From Dasytiphilus stammeri_D (GTDB lineage: Bacteria; Pseudomonadota; Gammaproteobacteria; Enterobacterales; Enterobacteriaceae), in contig CP145885.1 in assembly GCA_041941745.1 (NCBI GenBank), forward strand, positions 124,001-188,000: a stretch of 64,000 nt of DNA, written 5' to 3'. Shown one piece after another: positions 1 to 9,091 of the stretch. Numbering within the stretch: position 1 is the first letter of the stretch; each line of letters opens with the position of its first letter. Below the pieces are notes generated by a model. The model worked only from the letters and a program-made list of their open reading frames with translations, made no database searches and was not told the DNA's origin. The position numbers and the translations under genes were made by a program.

Positions 1-1628
1 TTAGCAGAGAATTCAGCAGCACAAGTATCAACTCGTTTATAAACAGGATAAATATTATATGAATCACGAAGTGCACGAATTTTACATTCTGGTACGTTAG
101 TTAACTCCGCCAATTTTGCATCTGCAAACCCCTTACGTTTTAAGTAATATAAGAAATTATAAGTTAAACAACTAATACCTTGTTGTTTAATTTGTGCTTC
201 TAAGGTAACTAATTCTTGTATTTGTACTAAAAACCAACAATCTATGTTAGTTAATTTGAAAATATCCAAAAGGGATAAGCCTATACGAAAAGCATCAGCT
301 ATATACAAAATACGATCTGCACCTGCATACTTTAATTCATGACGAATACGTTTCATCAAATCTTGACTATCTTCTTTTACATCTATTTTAGAATCAAACC
401 CATAAATACCTATTTCTAATCCACGCAATGCTTTCTGTATAGATTCTTGAAAGGTACGGCCTATGGCCATAACCTCTCCTATAGATTTCATCTGTGTAGT
501 AAGTCTATCATTGGCTCCTATAAATTTATCAAAATTAAATCTAGGCACTTTAGTTACTACATAATCAATTGTAGGTTCAAATGAAGCAGGGATAATTCCA
601 TTAGTTATATCATTCATTAATTCATCAAGTGAATACCCTACAGCAATTTTTGCAGCAACTTGTGCAATAGGAAAGCCAGTTGCCTTTGATGCCAATGCTG
701 AAGACCGAGAAATACGCGGATTAATCTCTACAACTATTATATGTCCATTATTTGGATTTACAGCAAATTGTACGTTTGATCCTCCTGTTTCTAAACCAAT
801 TTCGCGTAAAATGATTAAAGACATATTTCTCATAGTTTGATATTCTTTATCTGTTAAGGTTTGAGCTGGAGCTACAACGATAGAATCACCAGTATGAATT
901 CCCATCGGATCTAAATTTTCAAGTGTACAAACAATAATAAAATTGTCTTTTTTATCACGTACTACTTCCATTTCATATTCTTTCCAACCAACTAATGATT
1001 TATCAATAATAATTTCATGGATAGGTGATAAATATAAACCATGATAACAAAATTTTATTAATTCTTGAGTATTATATGCAATACCACCTCCTGTTCCACC
1101 CATAGTAAAAGAAGGGCGAATGATACAAGGAAAATTAATTTTTTTTTCAGCTTGAGCTATTAATACTTCCTCCATTGTATGGACAATAATAGAAGGTGCA
1201 ACATCTATACCAATTTTACTCATTGTTTTATAAAATAATTGACGATTTTCGGCTTTATTAATAGTATTTATGGTAACTCCAATTATTTTTACTCCAAAAT
1301 CATCTAATACTCCATGTTTGTGTAAATAAAGTACACAATTTAAAGCTGTTTGTCCCCCCATAGTAGGTAATATGGCATCAGGACGCTCTTTATATATAAT
1401 TTTACGTACTACTTTCCAATCAATAGGTTCAATATAAGTAACATCAGCCATATTAGAATCAGTCATAATAGTGGCAGGATTTGAATTAATTAAAATAACA
1501 TGATACCCTTCATTTTTTAATGCTTTGCATGCTTGAACTCCAGAATAATCAAATTCACACGCTTGTCCTATAACAATAGGACCTGATCCAATAATTAGGA
1601 TACTATTTATATCTGTACGTTTTGGCAT
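1..1628 (-). CDS. carB: Carbamoyl phosphate synthase large subunit, N-terminal half (partial at window edge)
   Basis: This is the large subunit of carbamoyl phosphate synthetase. It uses ammonia delivered by CarA, bicarbonate and two ATP to make carbamoyl phosphate for arginine and pyrimidines. The frame reads from ATG at 1628 (MPKRTDINSILIIGSGPIVI) without a stop to the window edge, giving about 542 of the roughly 1,073 residues expected. That covers the first ATP-grasp (carboxyphosphate) domain and the start of the oligomerisation region; the last codons correspond to E. coli residues near 540. The PSFTMGG and EMNPRVSRSSAL signatures are visible. It follows carA by 23 bases on the same strand, as in the carAB operon. 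The missing half lies outside the window, so intactness cannot be judged. Confidence 0.95.
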   Translation of the reverse strand, partial: MPKRTDINSILIIGSGPIVIGQACEFDYSGVQACKALKNEGYHVILINSNPATIMTDSNMADVTYIEPIDWKVVRKIIYKERPDAILPTMGGQTALNCVLYLHKHGVLDDFGVKIIGVTINTINKAENRQLFYKTMSKIGIDVAPSIIVHTMEEVLIAQAEKKINFPCIIRPSFTMGGTGGGIAYNTQELIKFCYHGLYLSPIHEIIIDKSLVGWKEYEMEVVRDKKDNFIIVCTLENLDPMGIHTGDSIVVAPAQTLTDKEYQTMRNMSLIILREIGLETGGSNVQFAVNPNNGHIIVVEINPRISRSSALASKATGFPIAQVAAKIAVGYSLDELMNDITNGIIPASFEPTIDYVVTKVPRFNFDKFIGANDRLTTQMKSIGEVMAIGRTFQESIQKALRGLEIGIYGFDSKIDVKEDSQDLMKRIRHELKYAGADRILYIADAFRIGLSLLDIFKLTNIDCWFLVQIQELVTLEAQIKQQGISCLTYNFLYYLKRKGFADAKLAELTNVPECKIRALRDSYNIYPVYKRVDTCAAEFSA

Positions 1629-1651
1629 TATTAATATTACTCCTGAAGTTT

Positions 1652-2809
1652 TTATGGGGAATAGGAACAATTCCGTCGATATGTAGCAAGGAGATCAATA
1701 AAATAATCAAATAAACCTGTAGCATCATGTGGTCCTGGACTAGCTTCAGGATGTCCCTGAAAACTAAAAAATGGTTTATCAATAAATTTTATTCCTTGAA
1801 TAGTGCTATCAAATAATGATTTATGAGTAATTTCAATATTTGAAGGCAATGTACTTTTTTGAATAGTAAATCCATGATTTTGTGTAGTAATTAATACTTT
1901 ACCAGTAGATAAATCTTGTACAGGATGATTACATCCGTGATGACCAAATTTCATTTTAATAATTTTAGCGCCACTTGCTAATGCAAGTAATTGATGACCA
2001 AGACAAATACCAAAAATAGGAATATTTTGTTTCAAAAATATTTTGATTGCTTCAATAGCATAATAACAAACTCTTGGATCACCAGGTCCATTAGAAAGAA
2101 AAATTCCATCTGGATTGAATTTTAATATTATTTTTGCTGGAGTTTGTGCAGGAACTACTGTAATTTTACAACCCCGCGCTCCTAATAAACATAATATGTT
2201 ATTTTTTATTCCATAATCATATGCTACTACATGATATGGATTAATTTTTGAAGAAGATAACGACAAAATTTTCTTAGAATTATATTTCTTCCATGTATAA
2301 ATTTTTTTAGTGGATACTATTTTTACTAAATCCATACCAATTAAACTTGTAAATGCTCTAGCTTTTTTTAGAGCTAATTCTGCATTTTTTTTATTATCTC
2401 CAATAACAATACATCCATTTTGGACTCCTTTTTCACGTAATAACCTAGTTAATTTACGTGTATCAATATCAGCAATAGCGACAACTTTATAACGTTGTAA
2501 ATAATCAGATAAATTTTCTTCATTACGGTAATTACTGGCTATTAATGATAAATTGCGAACAATGATTCCTTTTACATGTATTTTATTTGATTCTCTATCA
2601 ATTAGATTAGTGCCAACATTACCAATATGTGGATAAGTAAAAACAACAATTTGATGTGAATAAGAAGGATCTGTAATAATTTCTTGATAACCTGTCATAG
2701 AAGTATTAAACACTACTTCCCCTACTGTGATTCCATCTACACCAATAGATATACCGTGAAATTGAGTACCATCTTCCAGAACTAACAATGCGGCAACAGG
2801 TTTAATCAA
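1652..2809 (-). CDS. carA: Carbamoyl phosphate synthase small (glutaminase) subunit
   Basis: CarA hydrolyses glutamine and channels ammonia to CarB. It has 385 residues (E. coli 382). The class I amidotransferase domain is complete: nucleophile Cys269 in GICLGHQ, and His353 and Glu355 in QGHPEASPGPHD, the same numbers as in E. coli. The start is TTG at 2809 (TTG ATT AAA), preceded by AGGAGG on the minus strand (complement of 2815-2820) with a five-base spacer. E. coli carA also begins with TTG, so this looks inherited. It is the first gene of carA-carB. A perfect 38-bp A/T palindrome lies upstream. I saw no convincing ArgR or PurR operator. Confidence 0.97.
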   Translation of the reverse strand: MIKPVAALLVLEDGTQFHGISIGVDGITVGEVVFNTSMTGYQEIITDPSYSHQIVVFTYPHIGNVGTNLIDRESNKIHVKGIIVRNLSLIASNYRNEENLSDYLQRYKVVAIADIDTRKLTRLLREKGVQNGCIVIGDNKKNAELALKKARAFTSLIGMDLVKIVSTKKIYTWKKYNSKKILSLSSSKINPYHVVAYDYGIKNNILCLLGARGCKITVVPAQTPAKIILKFNPDGIFLSNGPGDPRVCYYAIEAIKIFLKQNIPIFGICLGHQLLALASGAKIIKMKFGHHGCNHPVQDLSTGKVLITTQNHGFTIQKSTLPSNIEITHKSLFDSTIQGIKFIDKPFFSFQGHPEASPGPHDATGLFDYFIDLLATYRRNCSYSP

Positions 2810-2829
2810 AATATCCTCCTAATCTCAAT

Positions 2830-2867
2830 AATTTTTAAATTTTAAATTAATTTAAAATTTAAAAATT
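2830..2867. repeat. Perfect 38-bp all-A/T palindrome between ispH and carA
   Basis: The left arm at 2830-2848 and the right arm at 2849-2867 are exact reverse complements over 19 bases with no loop, and all bases are A or T. It lies after the ispH stop and 21 bases before the carA start, on their shared strand. It could form an RNA hairpin acting as a weak ispH terminator or as part of the carA leader, or a DNA cruciform. Its role is unknown. Confidence 0.8.
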
Positions 2868-2912
2868 TATGTTTATAACATGATGAATATTTATATTTGT
2901 TTAATATTAACT

Positions 2913-3866
2913 TTAATAATTACATTTTTTTTCTAAATTTAGAATAGGTAATGAAAAAAATACCTTTTCTTTATTTCCCTTTAATTCTTTCATAACAAAA
3001 TTAGAGTTAAATTTTATTTTTAACCATTCAATTACTTTTTCAATTAATAATGATGGGACTGAAGCTCCTGCAGTAATACCAATACTATTTATATTTTTTA
3101 GCCAACAATTTTGAATATCTACTACTGAATCAATTAGATATCCTTTTTTACCCATTTGTTGTACAATTTCTACTAATCTAGTGGAATTAGAAGAATTATT
3201 AGAACCAATCACTAAGACTAAATCGGTTTGTTCTGCTAATTTGCGTACTGCCACTTGCCTATTAGAAGTAGCATAACAAATATCATTTTTATGTGGGCCA
3301 ATAATATTGGGAAATCTCTTACGTAAAGCAGATATAATTTTAGAAGTTTCTTCTACTGAAAGCGTGGTTTGTGTCATAAAACACAATTTTTTTTCGTTTT
3401 TTATTGATAGTTTATCTATATCTAAAATAGATTCAATTACATAAATCCCAGCATATATATTATTATATTGCCCAATAGTACCTTTAACTTCAGGATGTTC
3501 TTTATGGCCAATTATAATTGCTTCTACTCCTGCCAGACTAGCATAAGCTACTTTTCGATGAATTTTTGTAACTAAGGGACAAGTTGCATCAACCATAATT
3601 AAATCTCTGTTTTGTGCTTCTCTAGTTACTGTTCTAGATACTCCATGAGCCGAAAAAATAATAACAGATCCTTTTGGAACTTCAGTTAAGTCCTCAATAA
3701 ATACTACACCACGTTTAGATAAACTATTGATTATATATTTGTTATGTACTATTTCATGATATACATATATAGGATTACCCCATATTTCTAAAGCTTGTTC
3801 TACAATACTTATTGCTCGAACAACACCAGCACAAAAACCACGTGGATTAGCTAACAAAACAAGCAT
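2913..3866 (-). CDS. ispH: 4-hydroxy-3-methylbut-2-enyl diphosphate reductase
   Basis: IspH is the last enzyme of the MEP isoprenoid pathway. This [4Fe-4S] reductase converts HMBPP to IPP and DMAPP. From this start it has 317 residues (E. coli 316). The three cluster cysteines are visible in PRGFCAGV, DATCPLV and NDICYAT, and the catalytic Glu is in GHPEVKGT-like context (HKEHPEVKGTIGQ). An in-frame ATG three codons upstream (3875) abuts a run of eight G bases. The ATG at 3866 matches the E. coli N-terminus (LLANPRGFC) and leaves about nine bases after the G-rich ribosome site, so I prefer it. dxs and ispA of the same pathway are also in the window. Neighbouring fkpB, rihC and dapB of the E. 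coli cluster are absent. Confidence 0.95.
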   Translation of the reverse strand: MLVLLANPRGFCAGVVRAISIVEQALEIWGNPIYVYHEIVHNKYIINSLSKRGVVFIEDLTEVPKGSVIIFSAHGVSRTVTREAQNRDLIMVDATCPLVTKIHRKVAYASLAGVEAIIIGHKEHPEVKGTIGQYNNIYAGIYVIESILDIDKLSIKNEKKLCFMTQTTLSVEETSKIISALRKRFPNIIGPHKNDICYATSNRQVAVRKLAEQTDLVLVIGSNNSSNSTRLVEIVQQMGKKGYLIDSVVDIQNCWLKNINSIGITAGASVPSLLIEKVIEWLKIKFNSNFVMKELKGNKEKVFFSLPILNLEKKCNY

Positions 3867-3944
3867 ATGGATCATCCCCCCCCTTCATTATAATTATATT
3901 AAGCCATGATCTTAAATCCGCTTTTTTACTTTTTAAAATAACAT

Positions 3945-4463
3945 TTATAATATTTTTTTATTAGCAAAAAAATCAAATAAAAGTAAAAAGATACCTAAAA
4001 AAATTGCAATATCTGCTAAATTAAATGTTGGATAATGCAAATTATTAACATGCAAGTCTATGAAATCAATAACAAATCCATATCTTATTCTATTTATAAA
4101 ATTACCTATAGTTCCTCCTAACATTAAAGCCCAACCAATATTAGGTAACTTTCTGGTATACTTTAATTTATACACTGTAATGAATGATATATAAATACTA
4201 ATAATAGTTATTATAATTAAAAACCAATACTGCCAACTATATTTATCATAGGAAGTAAAAATATTAAAAGCAGCACCATAATTATGGACATAATAAAAAT
4301 TTAAAAATTTACTTACTGGTATCATATACTCTAATAATAAAATATTCATAACCAATTTTTTACTATAAAAATCTATAACAATAATAATAAATGTTAGTAA
4401 TAACCAACGTAAGCAAGGTAAAAAAAATATTTTTTTTTCATATAAAACGACGTTCTTCACCAT
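3945..4463 (-). CDS. lspA: Lipoprotein signal peptidase II
   Basis: LspA is the inner-membrane aspartyl peptidase that removes signal peptides from diacylated prolipoproteins. The four hydrophobic segments and the family motifs are visible. The catalytic aspartates lie in GFVIDFID and FNLAD, corresponding to E. coli D123 and D141. The start is uncertain. The open frame can begin at ATG 4463 (TTG at 4469 is also possible), which overlaps the ileS end by 26 bases. The E. coli-like start would be the ATG at 4441, overlapping the ileS stop as ATGA, but it is one base out of frame because only nine A residues follow it. A tenth A would give a protein of normal length. It is probably functional by an upstream start or by slippage. 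Confidence 0.88.
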   Translation of the reverse strand: MVKNVVLYEKKIFFLPCLRWLLLTFIIIVIDFYSKKLVMNILLLEYMIPVSKFLNFYYVHNYGAAFNIFTSYDKYSWQYWFLIIITIISIYISFITVYKLKYTRKLPNIGWALMLGGTIGNFINRIRYGFVIDFIDLHVNNLHYPTFNLADIAIFLGIFLLLFDFFANKKIL

Positions 4464-7263
4464 ATCCAATTGTATTTGTTATACAACGATTACATATTGT
4501 TGGATATTCTTTGTTATTTCCGATTTCAACAGCATAATGCCAACAACGAGCACATTTGATACCTACTGCTTGATCTATAATAAATTTTAGATTTTTAATG
4601 GTATTACTTTTATGTGCTTTTTTTGGAGCTAATTCATAATGTAATACTTTAGCACTAGATGTTAAAAATAAAAATTTTAATTCTGTACCTAAACTTTTTA
4701 ATTTTTTTTCTATTGACCCTGATGCATATAAGACTACTGCTGCTGAAAGAGATTGTTTTATCTTTTTGTCCTTTCTAGCAATTTCAAGAGCTTTATTTAT
4801 TTCATTTCGTACTTTTAATAAATCATTCCAAAAATTATCATTCATAATTTCATTATCATTTAAATTCCATAATTCATTATTAAACCATTCTTCTGTAAAA
4901 ACATAAGGAGCACGCTTTCCTGGAATAAACTGCCATATTTCATCAGCTGTAAACGAAATTATGGGAGCAAGCCAACGAACCATGCATTCAATAATATTAA
5001 ATATAGCAGTTTGGCAACTACGACGAGCAATACTATTTTTTTTTGTAGTATACTGTCGATCCTTTATTATATCTAAATAAAAAGAGCCTAATTCTACTGA
5101 ACAAAATTGCATCAATATATGTACCACATAATGAAATTCATATTTTTCATATGCAGTAATAATGATTTTTTGTATATTTTTAGTACGACTTAATATCCAC
5201 CGATCGATAATTATCATTTGTTCTAATGATATAGAATGTTTTTTAGGATGAAAGCCATTTAAATTAGCTAATAAGAACCGTACTGTATTACGTATACGAC
5301 GATAAATATCAATTGATCGTTTCATAATATCTTCAGATATAGCTATTTCTTTAGAATAATCAGTAGATGCAATCCATATTCTTAAAATATCACTACCAAG
5401 TTTTTTCATTATAGTCTGAGGACTAATCGTATTCCCCACAGATTTAGACATTTTTCTTCCATGTCCATCTACAGCAAAACCATGTATTAATATTTCTTTA
5501 CAAGGAGCTTTATGTTTTAAAGCTGTTGAAATTATTAATGATGACATAAACCATCCACGATGTTGATCGGCACCTTCTAAATACATATCTGCTGCATCTA
5601 ATCCATTGAATTCCGTACGTTGCTCAATTACACTACTATTTGTAGCACCAGAATCAAACCATACATCTAATGTATCTGATACTTTTATATATTGGTTACA
5701 TTCATACTCATTTAATATTTCTCTTTCTGAAAGATCCCACCATGCTTGTAATCCTGCTCTTTCAATACGATTTGCTACTAATTCTAATATTGATAAGCTT
5801 CTAGGATGTAATTGACCATTAATTTTATTAATAAACAAAGGAATTGGCACTCCCCATGTACGTTGACGAGATATACACCAATCGGGTCGATTTTTGACCA
5901 TAGTTTCCATACAAACTTTCCCCCATTTTGGAATCCATTTAATTTTACTTATTTCCTTAATTGCTTTTTCCCGTAATTTTTTATGGTCCATATTAATAAA
6001 CCATTGTGTAGTTGCTCGAAAAATAATAGGGGTTTTATGTCTCCAACAATGAGGATAATTATGTTCTATATTTTTAGAATGTAATAGAGCACCATTATTA
6101 TTTAATATATTAATAATACTATCATTAGCTTTAAATATCTGGATACCATCAAGTTGATGATAAGTCCCTGCTTTATAACACCCATTAGGTTCTATGACAT
6201 TAGATATTTGCATGTTATATTTTTTTCCTATAATGAAATCTTCTAATCCATGATTAGGTGCAATATGAACTATGCCAGTACCAACATCTAATACTACATG
6301 ATCATGTAGGACTACAGGAACTGAAAAATTCATAAAAGGATGATAAAAATGCATTAATTCTAATTCCGCTCCTAATATTTCTCCTAGTACTTGCCAATTT
6401 GAAACACCTATTCTTGTCATTACTGTTTGTAATAAACATTTTGCAATAATTATAGCTTTATCTTTAATTTGTACCAAAATGTAAATTGCGTTTGCATGTA
6501 AAGCAATAGCTTGATTAGCAGGTAAGGTCCATGGGGTTGTAGTCCAAATAACCAATGAAATTGGCCCGATTACTTGTGATACAGCAAATTTATATTTCAC
6601 TTGTTCTATATCTACCGCATTAAAAACTACATCAATTGCAGGTGATATTATCTCCTTATATTCTACTTCTGCATCAGATAATGTAGAACAGCAATTTATG
6701 CACCAATAAACAGGTTTAGCACCTTTAAATACATAACCTTTGGCAATTAATTTACCTAATACTCTTATTATGTTAGCTTCATGATGAAAATCCATAGTAA
6801 GATATGAATTATTCCAATCTCCTAATACTCCCATACGCATAAAATCATTTTTTTGATCATTAATTTGCTGAGCTGCATAAATACGACATGATTTAATAAA
6901 ATTAACAACATTATTTATATCTAAAGGTTTTCCTTTCTTATTTTCTACATTTAATTCAATTGGCAATCCATGACAATCCCAACCAGGAACATATGGAGCA
7001 TCAAATCCAGCTAACCCCTTCATTTTAATAATAATATCTTTTAATATTTTATTAAGAGCATGTCCAACATGGAGCTTGCCATTGGCATAAGGAGGTCCAT
7101 CATGAAGAATAAAAATTTTTTTTCCCTTTTTAGCTTGTCGAATAATACTATATAAATTTTCTTTATTCCAAGTCTTTAAAATTTCTGGTTCTTTTTTTGC
7201 TAAGTTTCCACGCATTGGAAACTTTGTTTCTGGTAAATTTAATGTTAATTTATAGTCATTCAT
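4438..7263 (-). CDS. ileS: Isoleucyl-tRNA synthetase
   Basis: This class Ia synthetase charges tRNA-Ile. It has 941 residues (E. coli 938). The HIGH-type motif is HVGH at residues 65-68, the CP1 editing domain is in the middle (WTTTPWTLPANQA), and KMSKS occurs near residue 600 (GRKMSKSVGN). The C-terminal zinc-binding segment CARCWH...CNRC is intact. The start ATG at 7263 matches the family N-terminus. It is the leading gene of ileS-lspA-ispH on the minus strand. ribF, which precedes ileS in E. coli, is absent from the 310 bases upstream. Confidence 0.98.
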   Translation of the reverse strand: MNDYKLTLNLPETKFPMRGNLAKKEPEILKTWNKENLYSIIRQAKKGKKIFILHDGPPYANGKLHVGHALNKILKDIIIKMKGLAGFDAPYVPGWDCHGLPIELNVENKKGKPLDINNVVNFIKSCRIYAAQQINDQKNDFMRMGVLGDWNNSYLTMDFHHEANIIRVLGKLIAKGYVFKGAKPVYWCINCCSTLSDAEVEYKEIISPAIDVVFNAVDIEQVKYKFAVSQVIGPISLVIWTTTPWTLPANQAIALHANAIYILVQIKDKAIIIAKCLLQTVMTRIGVSNWQVLGEILGAELELMHFYHPFMNFSVPVVLHDHVVLDVGTGIVHIAPNHGLEDFIIGKKYNMQISNVIEPNGCYKAGTYHQLDGIQIFKANDSIINILNNNGALLHSKNIEHNYPHCWRHKTPIIFRATTQWFINMDHKKLREKAIKEISKIKWIPKWGKVCMETMVKNRPDWCISRQRTWGVPIPLFINKINGQLHPRSLSILELVANRIERAGLQAWWDLSEREILNEYECNQYIKVSDTLDVWFDSGATNSSVIEQRTEFNGLDAADMYLEGADQHRGWFMSSLIISTALKHKAPCKEILIHGFAVDGHGRKMSKSVGNTISPQTIMKKLGSDILRIWIASTDYSKEIAISEDIMKRSIDIYRRIRNTVRFLLANLNGFHPKKHSISLEQMIIIDRWILSRTKNIQKIIITAYEKYEFHYVVHILMQFCSVELGSFYLDIIKDRQYTTKKNSIARRSCQTAIFNIIECMVRWLAPIISFTADEIWQFIPGKRAPYVFTEEWFNNELWNLNDNEIMNDNFWNDLLKVRNEINKALEIARKDKKIKQSLSAAVVLYASGSIEKKLKSLGTELKFLFLTSSAKVLHYELAPKKAHKSNTIKNLKFIIDQAVGIKCARCWHYAVEIGNNKEYPTICNRCITNTIGYGEERRFI

Positions 7264-7573
7264 TATTCATAGCTCTTTTTTTTGATGTCATAAAGACAAA
7301 TATTCTTTTTTAGAAATTTAATTAAAATATTTATGAATATATAACTTTATCAGTAGTTTATAGAAAAATATTTAAAATGGATATTTTTTATCATAAAAAA
7401 TACTTTTTCATTATAATTGTTATTATAAAATTTTTTTTTCTATTAAATAAAATAATTTATTTTTTTTTAATATTTAAAGTACCACTTATTTAAATCATAA
7501 AAAAATTTGTACATTTTTTTTAGTTGACAAAATAATTAGAAAACCATATTATTTTATATGAAATTGGAGGTAT
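7264..7573. other. Intergenic region between ileS and rpsT (ribF position)
   Basis: These 310 very A/T-rich bases lie between divergent ileS and rpsT. In E. coli and Buchnera, ribF (riboflavin kinase/FAD synthetase) lies here upstream of ileS. I see no open frame or recognisable ribF remnant. The only clear element is the rpsT promoter at the right end. Confidence 0.8.
7524..7552 (+). promoter_or_regulatory. Sigma-70 type promoter of rpsT
   Basis: A consensus -35 TTGACA at 7524-7529 and a -10 TATTAT at 7547-7552 are separated by exactly 17 bases. Transcription would start near 7559, giving a leader of about 15 bases with GGAGG at 7566-7570. It is the best-looking vegetative promoter I found in the window. 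Confidence 0.7.
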
Positions 7574-7840
7574 ATGTTGGCTAATATAAAATCAGCGAAA
7601 AAAAGGATTTTGATATCTAAAAAACAGCGTTTACTTAATAATAGTAAACGGTCAATGTTACGTACTTTTATCAAAAAAGTTTACATGGCAATAAAGACAG
7701 GTGATAAAGAAAAAGCGAAGAAGGCATTAAATACTTTACAACCTATTATAGATCGACAAGCATCAAAAGGATTGATACATAAAAATAAAGCTGCACGTCA
7801 TAAATCTAAACTAACAAAATATATTAAACAGATACTTTAA
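7574..7840 (+). CDS. rpsT: 30S ribosomal protein S20
   Basis: This is primary 16S-binding protein S20 of the small subunit. It has 88 residues from the ATG, or 87 from the next codon. The sequence (ANIKSAKK at the start, GLIHKNKAARHK near the end) aligns along its whole length. The start is ambiguous: GGAGG at 7566-7570 is followed by ATG at 7574 and then immediately by TTG at 7577. E. coli rpsT starts with TTG at the position equivalent to 7577, and the spacing of six bases from GGAGG suits TTG better. The gene is divergent from ileS, as in E. coli, and convergent with dnaJ only 19 bases away. Confidence 0.96.
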   Translation: MLANIKSAKKRILISKKQRLLNNSKRSMLRTFIKKVYMAIKTGDKEKAKKALNTLQPIIDRQASKGLIHKNKAARHKSKLTKYIKQIL

Positions 7841-7859
7841 TTGGTTAAAAAACTCCTAT

Positions 7860-8990
7860 TTAGTTAACTCTTAATCCATCAAAAAATTTTTTGACTAAAT
7901 CAAAAAAATTTTTTGATCTTGGACTGTTGCGTTCACTAGCTACCCCAGTAAAACTATTTTCTAAATCACGTAACAATTTCTTTTGTTTATCAGTAAGATT
8001 TACTGGAGTTTCAACAATAACTCTACATAATAAATCACCTTGATGTCCCCCTCTAAGCGCTTTTACTCCTTTACCTCGCAGACGAAACAATTTACCTGTT
8101 TGAGTTTCAGCGGGAACCTTAAGTTTTATCCGCCCACTTAATGTAGGTACTTCAATTTCTCCACCTAACGTAGCCATGAAAAAACTAATGGGTACCTCAC
8201 AATATAGATTGTTTTCTTCTCTAGTAAATATAGGATGTTTTTTGACTTCAATATGAACATATAAGTCACCAGATTGTGCTCCTATTTCACCTATTTCCCC
8301 TTTACCTGATAGCCGTATACGGTCTCCATTATCTACTCCAGCTGGAATCTTTACTGATAAAATTTTTTTAGTTTCTACCCTACCACTACCACGACAATTA
8401 AGACATACTTTTTCAATCATAAACCCCCTTCCTTGACAAGAAGGACAGGTTTGTTGTACAGTAAAAAATCCTTGACGCAAATGAACTTCTCCGGAACCAT
8501 GACAATTATGACATTTTATAGGAGATGTACCGGATTTAGCTCCACTACCCTTACAATAAGAACAATATTCCATTGTAGGAACACGAATATCTTTTGTTAC
8601 TCCACGTACCGCTTCTTCTAATGTAAGAATTAGTTTATAACGTAAATCTGTTCCACGAGTTTTTCGCTGTTGACGCCCCCCACCAAAAATATCACTAAAA
8701 ACATCTCCAAAAATATCACTAAAATCTGGGCCAGCTGTACTAAATCCATTATTACCTATATTATTTTGTTCAAAAGCAGCATGACCATATTGATCATATG
8801 TTGCACGCTTTTTAGGATCATTAAGAATTTCGTATGCTTTTTTGATTTCTTTAAACTTTGATTCTGCTTTTTTGTCACCTGGATTACGATCTGGATGGTA
8901 TTTCATAGCTAAGCGTTTATAGGCTTTTTTTATATCGCGTTCCCCGGCAGATTTCGAAACTCCTAAAATATCATAATAATCTGTCGCCAT
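7860..8990 (-). CDS. dnaJ: Chaperone protein DnaJ (Hsp40)
   Basis: DnaJ is the co-chaperone that delivers unfolded substrates to DnaK and stimulates its ATPase. It has 376 residues, the E. coli length. The J domain carries His-Pro-Asp at residues 32-34, followed by a Gly/Phe-rich linker. Four zinc repeats of the CxxCxGxG type follow (CSYCKGSG, CHNCHGSG, CPSCQGRG, CLNCRGSG), then the C-terminal substrate domains. It lies 101 bases after dnaK on the same strand and is probably co-transcribed from the dnaK heat-shock promoter. It is a complete type I DnaJ. Confidence 0.98.
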   Translation of the reverse strand: MATDYYDILGVSKSAGERDIKKAYKRLAMKYHPDRNPGDKKAESKFKEIKKAYEILNDPKKRATYDQYGHAAFEQNNIGNNGFSTAGPDFSDIFGDVFSDIFGGGRQQRKTRGTDLRYKLILTLEEAVRGVTKDIRVPTMEYCSYCKGSGAKSGTSPIKCHNCHGSGEVHLRQGFFTVQQTCPSCQGRGFMIEKVCLNCRGSGRVETKKILSVKIPAGVDNGDRIRLSGKGEIGEIGAQSGDLYVHIEVKKHPIFTREENNLYCEVPISFFMATLGGEIEVPTLSGRIKLKVPAETQTGKLFRLRGKGVKALRGGHQGDLLCRVIVETPVNLTDKQKKLLRDLENSFTGVASERNSPRSKNFFDLVKKFFDGLRVN

Positions 8991-9091
8991 TTTATTTACT
9001 CATCCTATCATTATTACTATATTATAGTCTCTCCTATTTTTTCTATATTAACTACAATATCAGCACCTTAATATTAACCACTAACTAATAA

